Shown here in pieces: positions 49,541 through 57,115 of a stretch of 64,000 bases of DNA. Numbering within the stretch: the stretch's first letter is position 1; the number at the start of each line of letters is the position of its first letter. A program made the translations under genes and the position numbers. This stretch comes from Desulfobaccales bacterium. GTDB lineage: Bacteria > Desulfobacterota > Desulfobaccia > Desulfobaccales > 0-14-0-80-60-11. The notes under the pieces were generated by a model. The model had not been told where the DNA came from. It searched no databases and saw only the letters and a list, made by a program, of their open reading frames with translations. The stretch lies in NCBI GenBank assembly GCA_041648175.1, contig JBAZPO010000002.1, positions 186,001-250,000 of the forward strand, in the 5' to 3' direction.

Positions 49541-49897
49541 CGTGGGGTTCAATTAAGACATCGAAATGCTCGGGGCTCTCGGGATAACCTGGGCGAGAGC
49601 CTGGCTCAACTCGGTGTCTCGGCTTGGGTTCATGGCCCGGTTCTGGGCATGACCTATGCATTTTGGGGTTCTGCATGTGAACGAGCAGCTTACGTTTTAC
49701 TTACTGCTATCAATCCGCATCTTAACTAAAAATAATTGGTATTCTCTATGGTTATCATATCTACATCTCACCTCAACCAGCACTTTAAACTCTAGTATTT
49801 CAGCCTGCGCCGGCACAGGGCGAGACGCTTGTGCCACCAATGCATAATCAAGATTCTCCTGCTTATCCCTGACAACTGGCTGGTGACAAGTGTTTTT
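49541..49897. other. Gene-free stretch between DUF3604 and permease genes
   Basis: Contains an eight-base-pair hairpin GGCTCTCG/CGAGAGCC (49574-49601) without a T-run, then AT-rich DNA, and at 49803-49836 a CCTGCGCCGGCACAGGGCGA element like that at 7754-7782. The two neighbouring genes converge here. Confidence 0.55.
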
Positions 49898-51769
49898 TTA
49901 CTTCACTGCGGTGGCGTGGAGTTTGGAGGCAGCGCCGGTGGGTTCGGTGTAGCTCATGATGAAGCGGAAATGAGGAAAGAGGCGGGGCAGGCGCATCATG
50001 TTGAAGATCATGACACCGATGGCCATGCGGTCTAGCCAGGAGGACATGGGCCAGCCCAGATGGACGTTGACCTGGCGGTCACCCAGCTCGTATTCCACCA
50101 CCCGGAGGAGGGCCACCAAGCGGTGGTAGAGGCTCAACTTGACGAGGGGGAAGCGGAAGTGGTTGCGCGCCAGTTTGGAAGGAATACTGGCCCGGGGGGA
50201 ATAGAAGGTGATATAGGCGACGTTGTCTTCGTGGGGGCCGCCCATCTCCTGGGAGCGCTTGAATACCAGGTGCAAATCCGGCGCCGAGGACTCGGCCAGG
50301 TAGAGGATCATCTCCATTTCGGCGTCGCCCTTCTCGATCTCTTTCTTCTCCGGTGACCGTTTCTGGGCCACTAAGAATCCGGCCACCAGCACCAGACCGG
50401 TGACGATGGCCCACAGCATGGTGCCGTGGGTCTTCATGATAGCCAAAAAAATGAAGCAGCTTAGAAAGACGACCCACATAATCAAGGTGACCAGGCGGGA
50501 GGTGTAAAAACGGATCACCTCTTTGGTGCCCATGGAGTAGCGGTAGATGAGCAAGGCCCCCATGTTGATGGAGAAGCTGGCTAAAAGTCCCAGGGCATAC
50601 ATGTCCGCCAGGGTTTCCTGCTTGCCCGACGTGATGAGGATGATGATGGAGAAGAAGGCGGCGTTGAGGAGGTGGATGCGGTAGAGGGACTGACGCCGGT
50701 TGGTGACGATGACCCAATGAAAGCCGTAGCGGTGGGCCACACGCTCGATGAGTTCGCTGGAGGCCACGAACGCGGTGTTTACCGCCATGATCAGGGCAAA
50801 GCTGGCCAGGACCGCGACGACGACGCCGAACGGCAGGCCGTTTATCAAGGTGGCGTAATGGGTGATCAGGTCGCCTTCATGCTGGTGGAAATCAATGGGT
50901 GCGGACAGGGCCAGGGCGGCGACGATGGGGGTCACCAGACCCACGGTAACGGCCAGGAAGATATAGGCCTTGCCGATCTCCTGCCAGCTCCGCACCAGGC
51001 CGGCGGTTTGGAGCACGGACTCCACCCCGGAGTAGGCCAGGATACAGAAGGCGATGTGGGCGATAAAGATATGGTAACTTCCAAACAATGAGCCCGGTTT
51101 CAGGTCGGAGGCGGTTTTGACGACGGCCTGCTTGAGCTGTCCCAGGGAAAAACTGTCCAGGGCCAGGATGCCGGAGATGATCAGGGTGACGAAAACCAGC
51201 GCTGCAAAGATAAAGATGGTGAAGGTGACCCGGGCGTTTTCCTTGATCCCCAGGATGTTGAGGCCGGCAATGGCCCAGATGGTTATAAGCACCAGGATGA
51301 TGATGACGTGGTGGGGCAGGTGAAAGAACGAGGTGGCGTTTAAGACCGCGCTCACTGCGGAGATGCAGGCGGTGAGGATGTAGTCCACCATGATGGAGGC
51401 CACCGCCACAAAAGAGACCAGGGGACCCAGGACCAGGTAGGAGAAGGAATAGACGCCGCCGCCGATGAGGCCGTGGTGTTCTAGGATCTCGGCTATTTCC
51501 ACCAGCCGGGTGGTCATGTAATGGACGAAGACCGCGGTGAAGGCGATAAAGACGATGGCGCTTAAGCCGATAAAGCGGTAAGCCTCGGCGGGGGCGTAAA
51601 ACACCGAGGTGAGCTCGTCCATCAGGGTGATGACCCCTATCGACAGCCAGGTGAGCCACCAGCGGCCGTTGAGATAGTACGAGAGCCGCCCCGGTTTCCG
51701 GAGGAGATAGATGAAAAATACTACAAGCGCCAGGTTGGCGACGATGAGGAGTATGCTCTTCAGGTACAA
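49898..51769 (-). CDS. APC-superfamily permease with long C-terminal domain (copy 2)
   Basis: A 623-residue inner-membrane transporter. About 12 membrane helices occupy residues 1-460. HHGLIGGGVYSFSYLVLGPLVSFVAVAS is the conserved helix 1-type loop for substrate binding, and NILGIKENARVTF the loop before helix 5 or so. The C-terminal about 150 residues (from RSPEKKEIEKGDAEMEM) form a cytoplasmic domain found also in the neighbouring paralogue. The transported compound, perhaps an amino acid, is unknown. It shows long near-identical stretches with the gene at 52154, indicating tandem duplication. Confidence 0.85.
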   Translation of the reverse strand: MYLKSILLIVANLALVVFFIYLLRKPGRLSYYLNGRWWLTWLSIGVITLMDELTSVFYAPAEAYRFIGLSAIVFIAFTAVFVHYMTTRLVEIAEILEHHGLIGGGVYSFSYLVLGPLVSFVAVASIMVDYILTACISAVSAVLNATSFFHLPHHVIIILVLITIWAIAGLNILGIKENARVTFTIFIFAALVFVTLIISGILALDSFSLGQLKQAVVKTASDLKPGSLFGSYHIFIAHIAFCILAYSGVESVLQTAGLVRSWQEIGKAYIFLAVTVGLVTPIVAALALSAPIDFHQHEGDLITHYATLINGLPFGVVVAVLASFALIMAVNTAFVASSELIERVAHRYGFHWVIVTNRRQSLYRIHLLNAAFFSIIILITSGKQETLADMYALGLLASFSINMGALLIYRYSMGTKEVIRFYTSRLVTLIMWVVFLSCFIFLAIMKTHGTMLWAIVTGLVLVAGFLVAQKRSPEKKEIEKGDAEMEMILYLAESSAPDLHLVFKRSQEMGGPHEDNVAYITFYSPRASIPSKLARNHFRFPLVKLSLYHRLVALLRVVEYELGDRQVNVHLGWPMSSWLDRMAIGVMIFNMMRLPRLFPHFRFIMSYTEPTGAASKLHATAVK

Positions 51770-52153
51770 CGCCTGGGCCTCGCCAATTGGGGGTCAAGAG
51801 ATATGCTCTTAAAGCGGTGAATCGGGGCTTGCCCGCCGGATGCCACCGGAGGGATTCTATCATTCTTAGGTTGTGGTCTACAATTATTATTCGGAGCGAA
51901 AAAGAGATTGCTTCCCCCTCCCCCTGACCGTTCCATCAAAGGGAGGAAGATATAAGGAATGTGGTGGGAGGGGCGCACCGGTAGAGGGCGGACATGCAGG
52001 CCCGCCCCTACGGAGGTGCCCAAGCAGAGCTTAGGCGAAAAGCGGCGTTCCCAAGTACAACTTGGGAACGAGGGCGTAAAAATGCCGGGCAGTAGGTAAC
52101 CGCAGGGTTTGGCTGCGGTTAGGCACTGCTTTCAAGCCTGTGCTACCAGCGGC
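51770..52153. repeat. Repeat-rich gap between the two permease genes
   Basis: Holds GGGCGGACATGCAGGCCCGCC-like palindrome near 51985-52005 (quoted arms GGGCGGAC and GTCCGCC-like), GCCCAAGCAGAGCTTAGGC at 52018-52036, CGTTCCCAAG/CTTGGGAACG at 52046-52070 and a GCACTGCTTTCAAGCCTGTG element at 52121-52147. No gene seen. Confidence 0.65.
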
Positions 52154-53998
52154 TCAGGCCGCTAATTCCTTGGGCCGCCTAAAATAACGGATGTCGAACT
52201 CGAACTGGGGGAACAAGCGGGGCAGGCGCATCAGGTTGAAGACCATGACCCCCATGGCCAGGCGGTCCCACCAGGAGGACAGGGGCCAGCCGAAGTGGAT
52301 TACTACCTGACGATCCGCCAGTTCATATTCCACCACCTTCAAAAGGCTCAACATGCGGTGATAAAGGCTGATCTTAGTAAGGGGGAAACGGTAGTGGTTG
52401 GCGGCCGTTTTGGGGGGGATGCCGGCCCGGGGGCTGAAGAAGGTGATATAGGCCTCATTGTCCTTGATCGCCGCGTAGTCCGACTCTTCGGAGCGCCTAA
52501 AATAGAGATGGATATCCGGGGAATCGGACTCGGCCAACCGCAAGATCATGTCCATTTCGGTGTCCGCCTGGGCGATTTGTTTCAGCTCCGGAGCCCGCTT
52601 TCTGGCCACCAGGAACCCCGCCACCAGCATCAGGGTCGTAACCGAGCCCCAGAGGAGAGTGGCATAGTGCTTTTCATAGGCCAAAAAGACAAAGGAGCTG
52701 GCCAGAATAATCCATAAAACCAGGGTTCCCCAGCGACTGGTATGGTATTTTACGTCCTTGGTGCCCACGAAATAGCGGTAGATGACGAGGGCCCCCGTGT
52801 TGATGGCGAAGCTGGCCACAAGTCCCAGGGCATACATATCCGCCAGAAGCGACTGGCTGCCCGCGGTGATGAAAATGATGCAGGAAAAAAAGGCGGCGTT
52901 CAAAATGTGAATGCGATACAAGGACTGATTGCGGTTGGTGGCGATGAGCCAGAGGAAGCCGTAGCGGTGGGCCACCCGTTCCATCAATTCGCTGGAGGCC
53001 ACGAACGCGGTGTTGATGGCCATGCTCAGGGTGAAACTGGCCAGGATCGCCACCATAACGCCAAAGCCCACGCCGTTTAACAGGGTAGCGTAATGAGTGA
53101 CCAAATCTCCTTCGTGAGCTTTGAAGTCAATGGGCGCCGACAAGGTCAGGGCGGCCACCAGGGGAGTTATGATCCCCACTGTGAGGCCCAAAAACAGGTA
53201 GGCCCGGCGGATTTCTTGCCAGTTACGGGCCAGGCCCGCGGTCTGGAGCACAGATTCCACCCCGGAGAAGGCCAGGATACAGAAGGCGATGTGGGAGATG
53301 AACTTGGAATAGCTTCCAATCCAGGTGCCGGTCTGCAAATGCTCGGTGGCAATTATTCCCGACTGAAAAATCTGCCCCAAGGAGCGCTGATCCAGGTTGA
53401 TAATCCCCGAGACGATCAAGTTAAGCATGATGAAGGCGGCGCCGATAAAGATCATGAAAGTGAACCGGGCGTTTTCCCGAATCCCCATGATATTCAAGCC
53501 GGCCACCCCCCAGATGATTCCCAGCACCAGGATCATCTTGACCGGTTCGGAAAGCTGGAAAAAAGACGTCATGTTGGCTATGGCGCTCACCGAGGAGATG
53601 CAGGCCGTCAGGATATAGTCCACCATGATGGAGGCCACGGCCACAAAGGACACCATGGGACCCAGGACCAGGTATGAAAAGGAATAGACCCCGCCGCCGA
53701 TGAGGCCATGGTGCTCCAGGATCTCGGCGATCTCCGTCAGCCGGGTGGTAAAAATCCTGATCAGCAGGCTGGTGACGGCAATAAAGACGATGGCGGACAG
53801 GCCGATGAAGCGGAAGGCTTCGGCGGGGACGTAAAAGATGGAGGTGAATTCGTCCATCAGGGTGATGACCCCGATGGCCAGCCAGGTGAGCCACCAGCGT
53901 CCCTTGTGGTGGTAGGACAGGAGTTCCTTATTCCGGAGCAGGTAGATAAAGAAGGCCACCAGGCCCAGGTTGAGTATGGTCAGGATCGTGGTTTTCAC
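52154..53998 (-). CDS. APC-superfamily permease with long C-terminal domain (copy 1)
   Basis: A 614-residue paralogue of the gene downstream, with the same helix plan, the same HHGLIGGGVYSFSYLVLGP loop, the same IAFCILA(F/Y)SGVESVLQTAGL stretch and the same cytosolic C-terminal domain ending LPRLFPQFEFDI. Divergence is highest in the loops and around residues 195-230. Family resemblance to amino acid permeases is clear, but no ligand can be assigned. The ATG at 53998 starts directly at a membrane helix. Confidence 0.85.
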   Translation of the reverse strand: MKTTILTILNLGLVAFFIYLLRNKELLSYHHKGRWWLTWLAIGVITLMDEFTSIFYVPAEAFRFIGLSAIVFIAVTSLLIRIFTTRLTEIAEILEHHGLIGGGVYSFSYLVLGPMVSFVAVASIMVDYILTACISSVSAIANMTSFFQLSEPVKMILVLGIIWGVAGLNIMGIRENARFTFMIFIGAAFIMLNLIVSGIINLDQRSLGQIFQSGIIATEHLQTGTWIGSYSKFISHIAFCILAFSGVESVLQTAGLARNWQEIRRAYLFLGLTVGIITPLVAALTLSAPIDFKAHEGDLVTHYATLLNGVGFGVMVAILASFTLSMAINTAFVASSELMERVAHRYGFLWLIATNRNQSLYRIHILNAAFFSCIIFITAGSQSLLADMYALGLVASFAINTGALVIYRYFVGTKDVKYHTSRWGTLVLWIILASSFVFLAYEKHYATLLWGSVTTLMLVAGFLVARKRAPELKQIAQADTEMDMILRLAESDSPDIHLYFRRSEESDYAAIKDNEAYITFFSPRAGIPPKTAANHYRFPLTKISLYHRMLSLLKVVEYELADRQVVIHFGWPLSSWWDRLAMGVMVFNLMRLPRLFPQFEFDIRYFRRPKELAA

Positions 53999-54680
53999 TG
54001 CGTCAGTCCTCGTAACATATCGGCGCCATGGTCACATCAATCTACTAAGACAACTCTGGATTCAGAATTGAGCGGTGCGGTGCGCCTGGTTCAAGGGTGA
54101 AAACTCGGCACGTCGCCAAGACTTCAGGCAGTTCAACGAGCTTGATTAAGGAGAATGGGATTCCGGTCTGGGAAGCAGGGCGAGGACAATGGTGGTGAAG
54201 CAATAGCGGTCACTGTGATGACTGACCGGGATGTTTGGGCGGGAAGTCGATTGGGGGCGCTGGTTCAGCCCGAAAAGATGCGCCTCGGGCGCATCAATGC
54301 AGATGTCCATTATATCCTCCTCCTGCCTGCGGGGTTAGCTGGCGGGCTCGGGCGGGAGGTTCTCTGCCCTACCGCATAGGTATGCGGATTCGCCCCAAAG
54401 ACTCGGGTCCCCCGCTTCTCCGATGGGGTATCGGAGAACTCGGCGGTTAGCCTCATGGTGATGTGGCCAACATTGGTAATAGTAATCTTTTTTTCAGAGA
54501 CGTCAATGGAAATTGACCGCCTCAGCGCAGTGAGTTAACTTTAAGAAAACGAAGCTGAACAGACGCTGGGGGACGAGGCTCATGGGAGTTCAAGATTGGA
54601 CGATCCCCGCCGCCTGATGGGGAGAATGATCCATGTACTTCTGGTTGCCGATTGTGGCCCTGGTTTGGCTATAGGTTGTT
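53999..54680. other. Long intergenic region with three hairpins
   Basis: Divergent genes flank it. Stem-loops are GATGCGC/GCGCATC (54278-54296), CCGCATA/TATGCGG (54372-54387) and CTCCGAT/ATCGGAG (54418-54436), none with a T-run. A 74-codon frame at 54155-54379 shows no recognisable family. A 13-codon frame with a good ribosome site is listed separately. No defined promoter. Confidence 0.5.
54633..54674 (+). CDS. Possible 13-residue leader peptide
   Basis: Encodes MYFWLPIVALVWL and stops six bases before the archaemetzincin ATG. GGGGAG lies eight bases before its start codon, whereas the archaemetzincin start has no good ribosome site, so translation of the peptide may carry ribosomes onto the next gene. 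Entirely hydrophobic, so a tiny membrane peptide is the alternative. Confidence 0.4.
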   Translation: MYFWLPIVALVWL

Positions 54681-55226
54681 ATGGGACATGGCGTTTCCCT
54701 TAAGATAAAGCTGGTCTCGGTGGGGTCCCTGCCGCCGCCGCTATTGAGGTTTCTTCAGGAGGGCCTGGCCCGGGAACTGGGCGTGGTGGTGCGGGTGGGA
54801 GGGAATCTGCCCCTGCCGGCCTCATGTGCCGAGGGCCGGAGGCAGTATCCGGGCGAGCCGTTCCTGCAGGCGCTGGAAGCCGCCCGAACCCCCGAAGATG
54901 AGGTGATCTTGGGGGTTACCGGCGTGGACCTTTACGTGTCGGGCTTGAACTTCGTCTTCGGCCTGGCCGATCCCTCCCGCCGCTGCGCCATCATTTCCCT
55001 GGCCCGCCTCTACCCGGAATTTTACGGCCAGCCCCGGGCCCCCGGCCGGTTCAAAGAACGGGCCCTCAAAGAAGCGATCCATGAACTGGGGCATCTTTGG
55101 GGCCTGGACCACTGCTCCGACCCGGCCTGCATCATGTTCTTCTCCAACTCACTTTCCGACACCGACCGCAAGGGGCCGGGGTTTTGCGCCCAATGCCGGA
55201 GTAATGTTAAAAAATCATTTAAATAA
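54681..55226 (+). CDS. Archaemetzincin-type zinc metalloprotease
   Basis: A 181-residue archaemetzincin (AmzA-like). The active site HELGHLWGLDHC is at residues 134-145, with the three zinc-binding His and the extra Cys, and CIMFFSNSLSDTDRKGPGFCAQC (Cys150, Met152, Cys169, Cys172) gives the Met-turn and the family's second zinc site of four Cys. The N-terminal strand LKIKLVSVGSLPPPLL is as in relatives. No signal peptide, so cytosolic. Natural substrates are unknown. Confidence 0.92.
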   Translation: MGHGVSLKIKLVSVGSLPPPLLRFLQEGLARELGVVVRVGGNLPLPASCAEGRRQYPGEPFLQALEAARTPEDEVILGVTGVDLYVSGLNFVFGLADPSRRCAIISLARLYPEFYGQPRAPGRFKERALKEAIHELGHLWGLDHCSDPACIMFFSNSLSDTDRKGPGFCAQCRSNVKKSFK

Positions 55227-55238
55227 GTTATAAAGGGC

Positions 55239-55267
55239 TTGACATCTATAATCCCATCTGCTAGGGT
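55239..55267 (+). promoter_or_regulatory. Candidate promoter before the exported protein pair
   Basis: A consensus TTGACA (55239-55244) followed after 17 bases by TAGGGT (55262-55267), a weak -10. An AT-rich stretch (55300-55325) follows. The first gene begins 127 bases further. Confidence 0.35.
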
Positions 55268-55393
55268 TCCAAAACTAAACTTCAGTTTGTTTATATCGTA
55301 TTAATTTAATTAATAATTAAATAATGACGCCGTTTTGCTTTAATGTTCCTGTAAGGAAATATGGAAACAAATATATTTTAAAGAGGGAAAATT

Positions 55394-56158
55394 ATGCAAA
55401 AGAGGTTGGCTGTAATCGTGGCGGTGGTGACTATTACATGTCTGATGGGCTGGGTGGGTGGACAGAAGGAGGCTGCGGCGGCGGAAATCAATATCTTGCC
55501 TTATTATGTCGCCGGTAGTGTGGGGGATTCCTGGACCTATTCTTTTATCTACATCGATCCAGCCTACCCGAGTACACCCGACTTCACGGTGAACTTAACT
55601 CAGGTGACCTCCGGGGACCTGGCCGGCAAATATCGTATCGGAGATTTTGTAGATATTATCGATTCTCCCCATATACGCTGGAGCTTTGTCGATTGGGATG
55701 CCAGCGGGATAAATATTTATGCCACCGAGAGTGCCGTTTACAGCCCGCCGCTTAAAATTGCCGCAATGCAGCCACTCGGTGTAATGTTTGACCCCTTGCC
55801 GGACTTAGACGAGCATACCCATGTTTTCCAGAGGCTCGGCTCCCTGACGGTGCTTGCCGGCACTTTTGATGATGTCCTGGTAGACATAACCTTGACCAAG
55901 CTTTTCGGGCCGAGTGACGCCAATGCCGAGTTTGGTTTGGACCCGGTAGCCTTCCCGTATCAAGTAACCCATGTGGTGTGGTATGCCGCCGGGTTCGGCG
56001 AAATCCAAAATCGGGACTATGAACCTTCTGAAGGTGGTCCAATGTTGTTTGAGTATCAACTGCAAGCCACCAGTGTTGTGCCAGTACCCGCGCCCCTGGT
56101 CATGCTGGGGTCAGGATTGCTGGGGCTGTTGGTCGTGAGGAGGCGCTTCCCCCATTAG
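55394..56158 (+). CDS. Exported protein with PEP-CTERM-like tail (copy 1)
   Basis: A 254-residue secreted protein. An N-terminal signal (VIVAVVTITCLMGWVGG, cut near AAA) is followed by a beta-rich body with NILPYYVAGSVGDSWTYSF and LAGTFDDVLVDITLTKLF, and the C-terminus reads VPVPAPLVMLGSGLLGLLVV then RRRF, a PEP-CTERM-like sorting tail (short motif, hydrophobic helix, basic end). Such proteins are processed by exosortase and often join exopolysaccharide matrix. No exosortase gene is in the window. Body function unknown. Confidence 0.8.
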   Translation: MQKRLAVIVAVVTITCLMGWVGGQKEAAAAEINILPYYVAGSVGDSWTYSFIYIDPAYPSTPDFTVNLTQVTSGDLAGKYRIGDFVDIIDSPHIRWSFVDWDASGINIYATESAVYSPPLKIAAMQPLGVMFDPLPDLDEHTHVFQRLGSLTVLAGTFDDVLVDITLTKLFGPSDANAEFGLDPVAFPYQVTHVVWYAAGFGEIQNRDYEPSEGGPMLFEYQLQATSVVPVPAPLVMLGSGLLGLLVVRRRFPH

Positions 56159-56231
56159 CTAAACAGGCAAAACGTGACACCTCTTCTGCAAGGTTGTTCG
56201 GGACTTCAACCTAAAAAGTTTAGGAGAGAGC

Positions 56232-56957
56232 ATGGTGAAAAAGAGACTGACTGTAATCCTGGCAGTGGTGGCCATTGCCCTGACGGTATGGCCGAGCGGA
56301 CAGAAGGCGGCGGCGACGGAAATTAATATTCTGCCTTATTACGTTGCCGGAAATGTGGGGGATTACTGGACCTATGCTTACATAGCACCCACTGGAGTGC
56401 CTGACTTTACCCTTGCCTTAACTCAAGTAGGCTCAGGGCCTTTGACCGGCAAATATCGTCTCGGAGATGGCACGGATTGGCGGATTTACGATTGGGATGC
56501 CAGCGGCGTGAATGTTTATGAGAATGAAGGCATTGTTTACAGTCCGCCAATCAAAATCGACGCAATTCAGCAACTGGATGAGGTAGTCGTCAGCCCATTT
56601 CCTGAACACGCAGATTTTCCGTGGTATTTTCAGAAACTCGGCTCCAGCCTTACGGTTCTTGCAGGTACTTTTGATGATGTCCTGGTGCAATTCGCCCTGG
56701 ATAAGAATTTCGGAGGCCCCACCAAGGCCAATGACGAGTTCGTTTTGGATTACACCGCAGTCCCTTATGGAGTAACCCATGTGAGCTGGATGGCCGCCGG
56801 GATCGGGGAAATCCAAAATCGAGACTATGATGAGTTCGGCAACATGCTATTTGAGTACCAGCTGAAGGCTACCAGTGTGCCGCTGCCTCCCTCGCTTGTT
56901 CTCCTGGGTTCGGGCTTGCTGGGGCTGTTGGCCTTGAGGAAGCGCTTTTCCAAGTAA
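56232..56957 (+). CDS. Exported protein with PEP-CTERM-like tail (copy 2)
   Basis: A 241-residue paralogue of the preceding gene with the same plan: signal peptide, NILPYYVAGNVGDYWTYAY, KYRLGDGTDWRIYDWDASGV, LAGTFDDVLVQFAL, GIGEIQNRDYDE, and the tail VPLPPSLVLLGSGLLGLLAL then RKRF. TAGGAGAGAG precedes the ATG. The pair arose by tandem duplication, and both keep the sorting tail. A terminator follows at once, so the two form a short operon. Confidence 0.8.
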   Translation: MVKKRLTVILAVVAIALTVWPSGQKAAATEINILPYYVAGNVGDYWTYAYIAPTGVPDFTLALTQVGSGPLTGKYRLGDGTDWRIYDWDASGVNVYENEGIVYSPPIKIDAIQQLDEVVVSPFPEHADFPWYFQKLGSSLTVLAGTFDDVLVQFALDKNFGGPTKANDEFVLDYTAVPYGVTHVSWMAAGIGEIQNRDYDEFGNMLFEYQLKATSVPLPPSLVLLGSGLLGLLALRKRFSK

Positions 56958-56982
56958 TCAAAATCTTGCCACTTTCTCACAC

Positions 56983-57011
56983 GGCAGGGCCTTCAAGGTC
57001 CTGCCTTTTTT
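56983..57011 (+). terminator. Rho-independent terminator
   Basis: GGCAGGGCCTT and AAGGTCCTGCC form a stem of about ten pairs directly followed by six T residues, 26 bases after the second exported-protein gene. Confidence 0.92.
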
Positions 57012-57115
57012 GTGGGCGATGCCGGGAACGTCTGGGGAAATAAGATTGCATGGAGGGCAAGAGGGCGGACACATAGGTCCGCCCCTACAGGTGCTTCTTA
57101 GCTCCGTCCCCAAAC

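Noticed and set aside
49574..49601. Terminator after the DUF3604 gene
   Set aside because: The eight-base stem has no T-run on either strand; noted only as a hairpin.
54155..54379. 74-codon plus-strand frame in the long intergenic region
   Set aside because: Preceded by a poorly spaced AAGGAGA, composition ordinary for non-coding GC-rich DNA, no family; left as unresolved.
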